Below, one piece after another: positions 36,307 through 45,293 of a stretch of 64,000 nucleotides of DNA (position 1 is its first letter; the number at the start of each line of letters is the position of its first letter). The notes below the pieces were generated by a model. That model was not told the origin of the DNA and made no database searches. It saw only the letters and a program-made list of their open reading frames with translations. The DNA comes from Breznakiella homolactica (lineage in GTDB: Bacteria; Spirochaetota; Spirochaetia; Treponematales; Breznakiellaceae): positions 2,666,001 through 2,730,000 of the forward strand of contig NZ_CP067089.2 of assembly GCF_016616095.2 (NCBI RefSeq). The letters are read 5' to 3'. Both the position numbers and the translations under genes were made by a program.

Positions 36307-37244
36307 AGGTAGCTTTCACCCTTGAGAGCATCGATATACATTGAAACACTGTGGGCGGCAATGGCTCCTTCGGCGGCGGCTACCACCACCTGACGGAAGG
36401 GGCTGGAGCGGACATCCCCGGCGATAAACAGCCCGGGCATGGAGCTGGCCATGGACTGGTCGGTTATTATGTATCCGCCCTCATCCATATCGATCCCGGG
36501 TACCAGATTCGTCTGGGGAATGGAACCGATAAAAACAAAAACCGCGTCGGTTTCTTCTTCATAAATCTCCCCGGAATCGAGGCGCTCGAGCACAACCGAA
36601 GAAACCTTATTATCGCCCTTTATTTCCAGCATTCTGGTTTTAAACCGTACGTCAATATTCGGGTTGTGTATCACCCGTTCGGCCAGAGCCTTCTGAGCCC
36701 GGAAACGGTCCCGCCGGTGGATAAGCACGACCTTATCGGTGAGATTCGCCAGATATTCCGATTCGACACAGGCGGAATCCCCGCCTCCGACAACGAATAT
36801 TTTCTTGCCCTTAAAAAAGGGACCGTCGCAGGTGGCACAGTAGGAAACGCCCCTGCCGGAAAGTTTGTCTTCCCCGGGGATATCCAGGGTACGGTGTTTT
36901 GCTCCGGTGGAAAGAACCACCGTATGGGAGGTTACGGTCTGCCCGTTCCCGAGCCCTATTTTAAAAACATCCCCGTCTTTTTCCAGGGACAGGGCGGATT
37001 CTACCATAAATTTCGCCCCAAACTGTTCCGCCTGCTTGTGCAGATCCTGGACGAGTTCAAACCCCGATTTGTTGGATATATTTCCGGGGAAATTCTCAAG
37101 GATGTCGATGAGGAGGGCCTGTCCGCCGGGGGCCATCTGTTCCAGAACCAGAACATTCAGGTTTGCCCGGGCGCCGTACTGGGCGGCGGTGAGACCCGCG
37201 GTTCCCGCTCCTATTATTATAAGATCAGCGTCAAGCTTTGCCAT
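36303..37244 (-). CDS. trxB: Thioredoxin reductase
   Basis: 313 residues. FAD motif IIGAGTAGLTAAQYGA (Thr where Pro is common), redox pair CATC in GVSYCATCDGPFFKGK, NADPH motif VVGGGDSACVESEYL, and the C-terminal FAD segment GLFIAGDVRSSPFRQ. It reduces thioredoxin with NADPH. ATG 37244 follows AAGGAG; the upstream extension to 37367 is not coding. First gene of a five-gene operon. Confidence 0.95.
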   Translation of the reverse strand: MAKLDADLIIIGAGTAGLTAAQYGARANLNVLVLEQMAPGGQALLIDILENFPGNISNKSGFELVQDLHKQAEQFGAKFMVESALSLEKDGDVFKIGLGNGQTVTSHTVVLSTGAKHRTLDIPGEDKLSGRGVSYCATCDGPFFKGKKIFVVGGGDSACVESEYLANLTDKVVLIHRRDRFRAQKALAERVIHNPNIDVRFKTRMLEIKGDNKVSSVVLERLDSGEIYEEETDAVFVFIGSIPQTNLVPGIDMDEGGYIITDQSMASSMPGLFIAGDVRSSPFRQVVVAAAEGAIAAHSVSMYIDALKGESYL

Positions 37245-37291
37245 ACCATACTCCTTGGATTTCACATTTTCCGAAAATATGAATACATTAT

Positions 37292-37321
37292 ATAATATTA
37301 ATAGCTTTATGAAACCGTCAA
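37292..37321 (-). promoter_or_regulatory. Likely trxB promoter
   Basis: Minus-strand TTGACG (37316-37321), 18 nt, TATTAT (37292-37297). Confidence 0.55.
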
Positions 37322-37375
37322 TTAACCAGGGTAACCGCAGTATACGGAGGATTCCCCACAGAAGCATAGTGAATA

Positions 37376-37440
37376 CCGGGGCAGGGGGTCCTGCCGGAGT
37401 GTATGGGGTATGGTTCCTGCCACGGCGGGAGGGGGATATG
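37376..37440 (+). repeat. Remnant of the covarying-arm hairpin element
   Basis: The segment GGGGGTCCTGCCGG followed by GTATGGGGTATGG matches the left flank and left arm of copy 1 (around 29014-29043). The core and right arm are missing or scrambled. It lies in the start region of the transglutaminase-like gene. Confidence 0.6.
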
Positions 37441-37444
37441 GGTT

Positions 37445-38944
37445 ATGTGGCTGCCTGAAAGAAGCCGGCTGTTTACGGGTATCCTCTTTCTGATGCTGGC
37501 AGGCTTTTTTCCGGTGTCCGCGCAGCAGGGAACCGCCGAATTTCCGCGGCTCGAGGCCGATCCCCGGGGATACGAATACGCCGCGGAGTTCAGGGAAAAA
37601 GGAAATGACTGGCAGATTATGGCGGATACGTCGCTGTGGGCTTCCGGCTGGACCGGCGCCGGCGGAGACTTTTCTGTCCCGGCGGCAATCCGCGCAGCCG
37701 CGGAAGAACTGCGGAGCAGCCCCACCCTGCCCCGGGACGCCCGGGCGCGGGGTGAATTTATCCTCGGTTTTATGCATAAACGGTTTCTGAAAACGTACTC
37801 CGAACGCCAGACCAGACTCGATATTCTCGTTGAAACCGGACGGTACAACTGTGTCTCCTCCGCGGTGCTGTACGTGATTCTCGCCGAAGCCGCGGGGCTC
37901 GATACCCGGGGAGTCATAACCAAGGACCATGCCTTCGTGGCAGTGGATACCGGTGATGAACTGATCGACGTGGAAACCACCAACGAGTACGGATTCGACC
38001 CGGGAACCCGCCGGGAATTCCAGGACCGGTTCGGCAGGACCACCGGCTTCGCCTACGTTCCGCCGAGAAATTACCGGGAACGGGGCGATTTAACCGTACT
38101 TGAGCTTATTTCACTGATTTTTACGAACAGAATCGCCGGCCTTGAATCCCAGCGGCAGTACGCCGAAGCGGTGGGACTTGCCCTTGACCGGGCGGCCCTG
38201 CTTTCCGGAAGCGGCAGCCCGGCTGAGCCGCCTTTTTTTACGGATCCCCGGAAGGATGTCCTTGACCGGGTCTTCAACTACGGCGCGTCCCTGATACAGT
38301 CCGGCAAAGAGCGGGAAGCCCTGGAGTGGGCCGCCGCCGCCCGGTACCGGTTTACGGACGAGTCCCGGTGGGAGGATTTTACCTTCACCGCGCTTAATAA
38401 TATCCTCGTAAAAATAATACGCGCCGGGGACACCGCCGGAGCCCGGTCGCTCCTGGAAGCCAATGCGGGTCAGGTCAATTCCGCCAATTACCGCACCCTT
38501 GAGGGAATGGTTCTGGACGCAGAACTGACGGCGATGGCCTCAGACGCGGGCAGGGACGGAAACAGCGGACCGGTTCTGGCAGCCATTGATGCGGCGGAAG
38601 TCCGTTCCGCCATACCCGCGGCCAGGGCTTCGGAACTGCGGACTTTCGTAATTCTCAAGGATGGTGAACGGATTGCGGCGGCCGAAGGCTGGGCAGGCGC
38701 CGCGGCGTATCTCGAAACCATGATCGGCCAATACGGAAGCAATCCCCGGCTCAGCAATGCCCTCCGGATTTTCCGGGACAACCGGGCGGCGGACCTTCAC
38801 AATGCCTTCGCGGAACTGTACAACCGGCGGGATTACGAAGCCGCCCGGGACGCGGCCCGGCGGGCCCTGGAAGAATTCCCCGGTCACCGCCAGCTGACCC
38901 AGGACCTGAATATGGCGGAACAGGCGCTGCGGAATCAGCGATAA
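37445..38944 (+). CDS. Exported transglutaminase-like protein with helical repeats
   Basis: 499 residues. Signal peptide (LFTGILFLMLAGFFPVSA). Residues about 110-200 show a transglutaminase/cysteine-protease-like triad: Cys in RYNCVSSAVLYVILAEAAGL, His in TKDHAFVAVDTG and Asp in LIDVETTNEYGFDPG. The C-terminal half is TPR-like helical repeats (FAELYNRRDYEAARDAARRA). It may act on cell-wall or protein amides in the periplasm; activity is unproven. ATG 37445 is chosen because the signal peptide starts there; longer readings run through a repeat remnant. Confidence 0.85.
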   Translation: MWLPERSRLFTGILFLMLAGFFPVSAQQGTAEFPRLEADPRGYEYAAEFREKGNDWQIMADTSLWASGWTGAGGDFSVPAAIRAAAEELRSSPTLPRDARARGEFILGFMHKRFLKTYSERQTRLDILVETGRYNCVSSAVLYVILAEAAGLDTRGVITKDHAFVAVDTGDELIDVETTNEYGFDPGTRREFQDRFGRTTGFAYVPPRNYRERGDLTVLELISLIFTNRIAGLESQRQYAEAVGLALDRAALLSGSGSPAEPPFFTDPRKDVLDRVFNYGASLIQSGKEREALEWAAAARYRFTDESRWEDFTFTALNNILVKIIRAGDTAGARSLLEANAGQVNSANYRTLEGMVLDAELTAMASDAGRDGNSGPVLAAIDAAEVRSAIPAARASELRTFVILKDGERIAAAEGWAGAAAYLETMIGQYGSNPRLSNALRIFRDNRAADLHNAFAELYNRRDYEAARDAARRALEEFPGHRQLTQDLNMAEQALRNQR

Positions 38945-38953
38945 ACAGCGGCG

Positions 38954-41900
38954 CTACGGCGAAGCTGTTGTCAGCTTGCCGTTGACGTCAAGATAGTACG
39001 GGGTCATGCCATCACGGGAAACTGAAAATCTTCGGTAATTATCCTGGACCAGCGTACCGCTGCCTTCCAGGACAGGATCCGTGCGGCTGTAGGCATCCGG
39101 AGTAATTACCGCGGCGGGATTTCCGGTGAGATTTGAAATAATCTCGATACGGCTCAAGCTGCTCAGATACACATCATTTAAAGGAATATACGCCGCGGCC
39201 CCCAAGTGAATATTTTGGTTTGCACAAATTCCGCCGCCGCCTCCGACAGCGCTGTTGTTTTTTATAGTTCCGCCGGTCATGGTAAAGTTGCCGTTACCGA
39301 TATAGAGTCCGCCGCCGAAGCCGGCGGAATTATTGTCGATAACGGCGCTCCCGGACATGGTAAAAGCGCCGTCGTTCATATGCACACCGCCGCCGTCAGC
39401 ACCTGAGGACAGTATGTGGTTACGGATGGTTCCGCCGGTCATGGTAAAAACAGATCCGTTATTATGCATATACACACCGCCGCCGCTGACCGCGGAATTA
39501 TTTTCGATAACAGCGCTTCCGGACATGGCAAAGGTGCCTTCGCTGATATACAGCCCGCCGCCGCCGCTGCCCGCGGGCAGGGTGTGGTTACGGATGGTTC
39601 CGCCGGTCATGGTGAACTTGCAGGCAGGGTCGGTCATATATACACCGCCGCCTCTCAGGGCGGTATTGCTTTCGATAAGGGCGCTCCCGGACATGGTAAA
39701 TCCTGAGGTGGTATGGGAAGAGGTCGCCACACCGCCGCCGTTGGTGGAAGCAATATTTCCGCGGATAATTCCGCCGGTCATGGTGAAGGTGGTGGTATCG
39801 GGGTTATTCACGCCGCCGCCTTGAGGTGCTTCATTTTTTTCGATCAAAGTGTTGCCGGTCATGGTAAATGAAGCGCCCTGGGACAGATGAATCCCGCCGC
39901 CGCCCTGAGCGGTTGTTTTATTTCCGATTATTTTCGCGTCCCCTTCCATTCGGAATTGTCCGTACGCTACTTCCAAACCGCCGCCGCCGCCGCTGGAAGT
40001 ATTTCCTTCCCCGGAGTTGTAACCGCCGATGGTTCCGCCTCTCATTATAAATGAGGATTGGTTGCCCCATACATATACCCCTCCGCCGTAAGTCGCATTG
40101 TTGCCCCAGATCGACGCATTCCCCTGGATAATGAGAGTCCCGTTGTTTCCAAGATATATTCCGCCGCCGCTTCCGATATCAAAGCGATTGTTTTGAATCA
40201 CCGAATTGTCCTGTACGGTCAGGGACCCGCCGGTGTCTATATACATTCCTGCGCCGTTGCCCTCAAAGATGCCGAGGAAACTTCCGCCGCCGTCATCAAA
40301 AGCACTGTCCTCGATTGTAGTATTTCCCTGTATTACTGCGGCTCCTCCGCTGCCGACATATATCCCGCCTCCATATCCGCTAACAATTCCCATAGAAGTA
40401 CTATCAGATAATTTATTGTTCTTAATTAACGTGTTTCCCTGGAGTGTGAGGTTCCCGCCGGCGGATATATATATACCGCCGCCGTAAATCGAGCTGCCGA
40501 AAGAAGGCGCTACTGCGGAATTATCCAAAACAGTACAATCTTCCACTGTCAATGTACCCGAAGCAAGATAGATTCCCCCTCCATTTTCGTATTTTCCATT
40601 CTTAATGATCAGATCCTTGAGAGTAACAGAAGCGGAGCTGTTGTCGATATATAAAACCCGGCCTGAATTTTCGGCATCCAGAACAGTGGCTCCGCCGTAG
40701 CCCCGGACCTTCAGCGTTGATCCGCTGAAGCCGATGATTTCAACGAGCCCGCCGCTCCCCATGCCAGGGTTCACAGTATCCCAGGTGCCCATGAGATACA
40801 GGGCGCCATCACGGACGGACTTGGAATTAAGCATTCCGATTCCCGTATTTACACTTTGAACCGGATACCCCGGGAACCAGCCTCTGCGGGGTTCTCCGGG
40901 GTCGGAATCTATTCCCGCCACGGGATCGATAAATACCGAACCGTACACAAGGATGAGGCTTTTGTTTTTTTCCGATTCGGTGCAGCCGGTTTTCGTCGAC
41001 CAGGCGGTAACTTCGTCCCCGGCGTCGACCGTAAACGGCCCCCAATACTGCAGCGTGGTTCCCGCGTTCACCTTGTACCATATTTTATCCGCCGCGGCGG
41101 TAAGCCCCACCGCGGCGGTGCGGGCATCATTGTCCTCACTGACCGTTTCGATACTGACCAGCGGCGCCTGTGACAAACCAAAACCCGGCGTCGCCGCTTC
41201 GGCGGAGAATCCGTCGCCGTCATACAGGGTTACGCTGAAGTTGTAATGGTCCGTCAGGGAACTTCCCGCGGCCTGCGGCATGGGAAAGAGGATGCTGTAC
41301 GTTTCGGATTGGGTGTCGTAGGTGATGGTTTTTCCCGAGGCGTTCCGCCAAAGGGTTTCCCCAAGCCGGGAATATTCATCCGCTATGGGTGAACCTTCCT
41401 TTTCCCGGTAACGGATTACCAGCTTTTCCACATCATCATGGTCGCCGGAAACATTCATAGTCCAGGAAGCCAGGGGGTAACTCCCCGAGAGAGTTACCGA
41501 AAGATTTTCCGCGGCCTCCGGCGGGGTGTTGCAGTGTATAAGAGGGACTTCATAGGATTCGAAGGTCCTGAGTCCGTCAGTGGTTCTGAAGCTGAGCCTG
41601 ATCTGTATGGTATCCCGGATTTTCGCCTTGAATAATTTAATGAGCACCCGGTCGTAGCGTTCGGCTTCCGCCGCGGCAAAATCCGCCGCCGCCGTGCCGT
41701 AGGTACCATCCGTATTTTTCACCTCCACCGTATACACGAGGCTGTACTGCCGGGGATTGCGGAGACGGATGCTCAGAACCGCGGGATTTTCCGCCGTGGC
41801 CGGGGCGATAACAACATTGCCGTTATTGGGAGCTGTATCCCAGGAGGTGATGAATTCCCACCGTTCGGCAGAGGCGTTCGACGTATATTCATCTATGTAA

Positions 41901-42016
41901 TCTGGCGCGGAAAGATTGAATAAGTCACAGCCCGGGAGAACCATACACAGGATATATGGAAACAGAACATAGAGGGAAAATTTACGTACAGAACTTTTTA
42001 CCAGACCATATTTCAC
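38954..42016 (-). CDS. Large beta-helix lipoprotein
   Basis: 1020 residues. Lipobox ILCMVLPGCDLFN, so probably anchored in the outer membrane. Residues about 45-330 form two immunoglobulin-like parts; a chitobiase-C-like segment follows (KIWYKVNAGTTLQYWGPFTV). From about 480 to 960 the protein is a parallel beta-helix of roughly 20 units in two alternating types, FTMTGGTIRNH and FTMSGSAVIENNSA, each followed by GGGVYM or GGGLYI. The repeats are conspicuous at DNA level (39230-40580). Such proteins are candidate adhesins or surface antigens. It is monocistronic. Confidence 0.87.
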   Translation of the reverse strand: MKYGLVKSSVRKFSLYVLFPYILCMVLPGCDLFNLSAPDYIDEYTSNASAERWEFITSWDTAPNNGNVVIAPATAENPAVLSIRLRNPRQYSLVYTVEVKNTDGTYGTAAADFAAAEAERYDRVLIKLFKAKIRDTIQIRLSFRTTDGLRTFESYEVPLIHCNTPPEAAENLSVTLSGSYPLASWTMNVSGDHDDVEKLVIRYREKEGSPIADEYSRLGETLWRNASGKTITYDTQSETYSILFPMPQAAGSSLTDHYNFSVTLYDGDGFSAEAATPGFGLSQAPLVSIETVSEDNDARTAAVGLTAAADKIWYKVNAGTTLQYWGPFTVDAGDEVTAWSTKTGCTESEKNKSLILVYGSVFIDPVAGIDSDPGEPRRGWFPGYPVQSVNTGIGMLNSKSVRDGALYLMGTWDTVNPGMGSGGLVEIIGFSGSTLKVRGYGGATVLDAENSGRVLYIDNSSASVTLKDLIIKNGKYENGGGIYLASGTLTVEDCTVLDNSAVAPSFGSSIYGGGIYISAGGNLTLQGNTLIKNNKLSDSTSMGIVSGYGGGIYVGSGGAAVIQGNTTIEDSAFDDGGGSFLGIFEGNGAGMYIDTGGSLTVQDNSVIQNNRFDIGSGGGIYLGNNGTLIIQGNASIWGNNATYGGGVYVWGNQSSFIMRGGTIGGYNSGEGNTSSGGGGGLEVAYGQFRMEGDAKIIGNKTTAQGGGGIHLSQGASFTMTGNTLIEKNEAPQGGGVNNPDTTTFTMTGGIIRGNIASTNGGGVATSSHTTSGFTMSGSALIESNTALRGGGVYMTDPACKFTMTGGTIRNHTLPAGSGGGGLYISEGTFAMSGSAVIENNSAVSGGGVYMHNNGSVFTMTGGTIRNHILSSGADGGGVHMNDGAFTMSGSAVIDNNSAGFGGGLYIGNGNFTMTGGTIKNNSAVGGGGGICANQNIHLGAAAYIPLNDVYLSSLSRIEIISNLTGNPAAVITPDAYSRTDPVLEGSGTLVQDNYRRFSVSRDGMTPYYLDVNGKLTTASP

Positions 42017-42063
42017 TTGTTTAATTATATCATTACTAAATCAATAAGACTATATTGATGAAT

Positions 42064-42094
42064 AAAAAAGCCGGCAAACCAGAGGTTTACCGGC
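42064..42094 (-). terminator. Terminator after tkt
   Basis: On the minus strand GCCGGTAAACC, a 3-nt loop, and GGTTTGCCGGC (42070-42094) are followed by TTTTTTATT. A textbook intrinsic terminator with one G-U pair. Confidence 0.85.
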
Positions 42095-42116
42095 TCCTCA
42101 ATCAGCTCTCGCGGTT

Positions 42117-44078
42117 TTACCGGTTAATAATAGCCGCCAGGGTGTCGGCGGTAAATCCCAGATGGGCGGCGACTTTGTCCCCGGGCCCGGATTCGCCGAA
42201 CCGGTCGACAGCCATGATATCCCCGGGTTTTGCCCAGCGTTCCCAGCCCGTCTTTGTACCCGCTTCGCAGGTAACCACCCGTACGCCCGCGGGAACAATG
42301 GTGTTCCGGATGTTTTCCGGCTGGGACTCGAAGAGCTCCCGGCTTGCCATGGAAACCACCTGGACTTTTTTGCCCGGCACTTTTTCCGCGGCCGCCAGGG
42401 CAAGGGATACCTCGGACCCCGTGGCGATGACCACCACATCGGGGGTTCCTTCGGTTTTTTTAACAATATACGCGCCGGTCCGGATGGTATTTTTCCAGTC
42501 CGGGTCATCCTTGGCAAAAACCGTAAGATTCTGCCGGCTCAGGACAAGCACCGTGGGACCGTCGCGGCGTTCCATGGCCATGGTCCAGGCCTGGGCGGTT
42601 TCTTCCGCGTCCCCGGGCCGGAGTACCCGGACATTGGGGATAATCCGCAGGGACGTCACATGTTCCACCGGCTGATGGGTGGGGCCGTCCTCCCCGATAA
42701 AGATTGAATCATGGGTCATTACGTACACCACGGGCTGGTTCATCAGGGCTGAAAGCCGCAGTGCCGGCCGGAGGTAATCGGTAAACACCAGGAAGGTCGC
42801 GCAGAAGGCCCGGAGTCCGCCGTGGATCTGGATGCCGTTGGAAATTGCCGCCATACCGAATTCCCGGATACCGTAGTATAGGTACCTGCCGGTGCGGCTT
42901 TCCGGGGTATAGTCCCCGGCTTCGGGAATAGCCACCGCATTGGGTCCCTTGAGATCCGCTGACCCGCCGACCAGGTTGGTATTCGCCGCGGCGATAGCTG
43001 CCAGGACTTTATTGGAAGCGTTGCGGGTAGCGATTTTTTCACCGGTTTTGAATTCCGGAAGCGCCGCGGAAACGGCGGTACCCGAATGGAAGCTGTCCCA
43101 TTCCTTCCGCTTGTCCGGATTTTCCTTTGACCAGGCTTCGAACATTTCCTGCCAGGCCGCATGGTTCTTCTTCCATTCACCCTGCTTTTCCGCGAAATAC
43201 GCCGCGGATTCGGGGGCTGTGTAGAAATCGCCGGAAATACCGAGATTCGCCTTGGCGGCGGCCAGTTCCTCGGCGCCCAGGGGCGCGCCGTGAATGCCGG
43301 CGGTATCCTGTTTGTGGGGAGCCCCTTTCCCGATAATGGACTTGAGAATTATGAGAGTCGGTTTGCCCGTTTCCGCCTTGGCCTGGGCGGTAAGCCGCTG
43401 GATTTCCTCAAAATCGTACATCGACCCCTTCAGAACCTGCCAGCCGTAAGCCTCATAGCGCTTGGCCGTATCTTCGGTAAACGAAATATCCGTCCTGCCG
43501 TCAATGGTGATGCTGTTGGAATCGTAATACACAATGAGCTTGCCGAGTTTAAGATGGCCCGCCAGGGAGCTGGCTTCCGCGGATACACCTTCCTGGAGGC
43601 AGCCGTCGCCGGTGAGGGCGTAGGTATAATGGTCAACGACGTTATGCTTGCCGGTATTGAAGCGGGCGGCCAGCATGGATTCGGCGATGGCCATCCCCAC
43701 GGCGTTGGCGATGCCCTGTCCAAGGGGGCCGGTGGTGGTTTCAATACCCGCGGCCATTCCGTATTCCGGATGGCCCGCGCAGGGAGAACCGATCTGGCGG
43801 AAGTTTTTGATATCATCCAATGTGATACTTTTGTAACCCGACAGATACAGCATTGAATACAGCAGCATTGAGCCGTGTCCGGCGGACAGCACAAAGCGGT
43901 CCCGGTCGGTCCAGGCGGGATCCGCCGGATCGTGTTTGAGGATTTCCCCATACAGGATCGCGCCTAATTCCGCGGCCCCCATGGGAAGTCCGGGATGGCC
44001 GGAATTGGCCTTTTCGATGGCGTCCATTGAAAGCGCCCTGACGCTGAGGGCGACTTTTTCCAAAGCCTTGATGTTCAT
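42117..44078 (-). CDS. tkt: Transketolase, full length
   Basis: 653 residues. TPP site: NSGHPGLPMGAAELGAIL, ALTGDGCLQEGVSAEAS; pyrimidine domain: YYGIREFGMAAISNGIQIHG and FIGEDGPTHQPVEHVTSLR. It interconverts sugar phosphates in the non-oxidative pentose pathway. As the housekeeping enzyme it leaves the split pair at 16487-18535 free for another role. It follows the LiaF-like gene by 59 nt in the same operon. Confidence 0.97.
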   Translation of the reverse strand: MNIKALEKVALSVRALSMDAIEKANSGHPGLPMGAAELGAILYGEILKHDPADPAWTDRDRFVLSAGHGSMLLYSMLYLSGYKSITLDDIKNFRQIGSPCAGHPEYGMAAGIETTTGPLGQGIANAVGMAIAESMLAARFNTGKHNVVDHYTYALTGDGCLQEGVSAEASSLAGHLKLGKLIVYYDSNSITIDGRTDISFTEDTAKRYEAYGWQVLKGSMYDFEEIQRLTAQAKAETGKPTLIILKSIIGKGAPHKQDTAGIHGAPLGAEELAAAKANLGISGDFYTAPESAAYFAEKQGEWKKNHAAWQEMFEAWSKENPDKRKEWDSFHSGTAVSAALPEFKTGEKIATRNASNKVLAAIAAANTNLVGGSADLKGPNAVAIPEAGDYTPESRTGRYLYYGIREFGMAAISNGIQIHGGLRAFCATFLVFTDYLRPALRLSALMNQPVVYVMTHDSIFIGEDGPTHQPVEHVTSLRIIPNVRVLRPGDAEETAQAWTMAMERRDGPTVLVLSRQNLTVFAKDDPDWKNTIRTGAYIVKKTEGTPDVVVIATGSEVSLALAAAEKVPGKKVQVVSMASRELFESQPENIRNTIVPAGVRVVTCEAGTKTGWERWAKPGDIMAVDRFGESGPGDKVAAHLGFTADTLAAIINR

Positions 44079-44137
44079 ATATAACTCCTCTTCAAGAAAT
44101 TTCTCATATACAATCCGGCCGGGACAGACAGTCCGGC

Positions 44138-44740
44138 CTATCTTTTTTTGTACGGCTTAACGCTGATGGTACCAAGCACCGCGGAACCGTTGATTACCAG
44201 TTCCCGGGTGTTGTAGCCGTCCTTTCCGGTATCGATGCCCCGGGCAATCTTAGCCTCCCCCAGTACCGGGACCGCGTTCATCCTGACGGTTATCCCCGGA
44301 GGAACCCTGAACCGGACCTCTCCCAGAATGGCCACTACGTCGACTTCGGTCCGGCCCGGAGGCAGGTCGTCTTCGTATATATCGATGGTATGGGTGCCCA
44401 GCAGGCTGATAAAGGTCTGGCCTTTTTCCGCGATGGCATCCCCGGATACATTTCTTGTGGACAGTATGGCGAAACTTGTCAGGGCGGGACTTCCGGATGT
44501 CCGCCGCCGGGAATAGCCGGCTTCGCCCCGTTCATCCGGCCCCCGGGAATACAGGGACGATTCCCGGACTATTTTTTCAATTATCACCAGCTCCCGGTCG
44601 CTTTCGGCGCGGTTGATGTATTCCACAAGCCGTTCGTACTCTTCGAGAGGAAGCTCATTGTGGGAATACTGCACCGAAAGAGTTTCTATGGCTCTGTTTT
44701 TCCGTTCATCCAACCGGACTTCCTTTGGCATTCGTTCCAT
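44138..44740 (-). CDS. DUF1707/LiaF-like C-terminal domain protein
   Basis: 200 residues, no membrane segment. The N-terminus (about 5-60) resembles a DUF1707/SHOCT-type helix pair (RAIETLSVQYSHNELPLEEY). Residues 95-195 form a LiaF C-terminal-like beta-helix (FISLLGTHTIDIYEDDLPPG, VDVVAILGEVRFRVPPGITV). In Firmicutes such domains are linked to envelope stress. It sits between an EIIA gene (10 nt) and tkt. Confidence 0.82.
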   Translation of the reverse strand: MERMPKEVRLDERKNRAIETLSVQYSHNELPLEEYERLVEYINRAESDRELVIIEKIVRESSLYSRGPDERGEAGYSRRRTSGSPALTSFAILSTRNVSGDAIAEKGQTFISLLGTHTIDIYEDDLPPGRTEVDVVAILGEVRFRVPPGITVRMNAVPVLGEAKIARGIDTGKDGYNTRELVINGSAVLGTISVKPYKKR

Positions 44741-44750
44741 GCTGCGCCGC

Positions 44751-45236
44751 CTATCCCCAGGTCTCTTCGGCCGCCCGGACCGCCGCTAAAATTTCTTCCC
44801 CGGGAGCGTTATCTTTGAGCAGTCTCCGGAAGGATTCCTGCTGGCAGAGGAAACTTACGCCCGAAAGTATCTGCAGATGCTCTTTGGTCGACGCGGAAAC
44901 GATCAGGATCAGGGTTGTTACGGGCTTACTGTCCAGGGCTTTCCAGTCCGTATCTTCTTTAAGAAAACAGACCGCCACAAACTGCTCATCGGGATTGCTG
45001 ATCAGGGGGCTGCGCGGATGGGGAATGGCAATGCCGTTCCCCACAGAGGTGGGCATAAGATCCTCCCGCTCCAGCATAGCCCGGAGAAGCGCTTCCGGAT
45101 CCAGGGACGGAGGCAGGTGAATTTTTTCTATACAGGACCGGAGAATTTCCTTTTCCCCTGATCCGGTGATACCGTAATGTATCCCGCCCCGGTTAATGAG
45201 TTCCGCAATGTCCGGCCCCGCCTGCAATGGCGCCAT
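44751..45236 (-). CDS. PTS EIIA type-2 domain protein (PtsN/fructose type)
   Basis: 161 residues. The phosphorylated His is in GNGIAIPHPRSPLI; LMPTSVGNG and LQILSGVSFLCQQESFR are family features. No EIIB or EIIC gene is nearby, so a regulatory role as in the nitrogen PTS is likely. ATG 45236 follows GGAGGA; a TTG four codons upstream is the alternative. Confidence 0.92.
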   Translation of the reverse strand: MAPLQAGPDIAELINRGGIHYGITGSGEKEILRSCIEKIHLPPSLDPEALLRAMLEREDLMPTSVGNGIAIPHPRSPLISNPDEQFVAVCFLKEDTDWKALDSKPVTTLILIVSASTKEHLQILSGVSFLCQQESFRRLLKDNAPGEEILAAVRAAEETWG

Positions 45237-45293
45237 GGTTTCCTCCAATTCTTACATCCCAGAAATAGAATATCCGGGTTTTATTGTAGTCTT

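Noticed and set aside
39230..40580. Regularly spaced repeats as a CRISPR array
   Set aside because: The repeats are in frame inside the beta-helix lipoprotein and encode its structural units; spacing and sequence are irregular and no cas gene is present.
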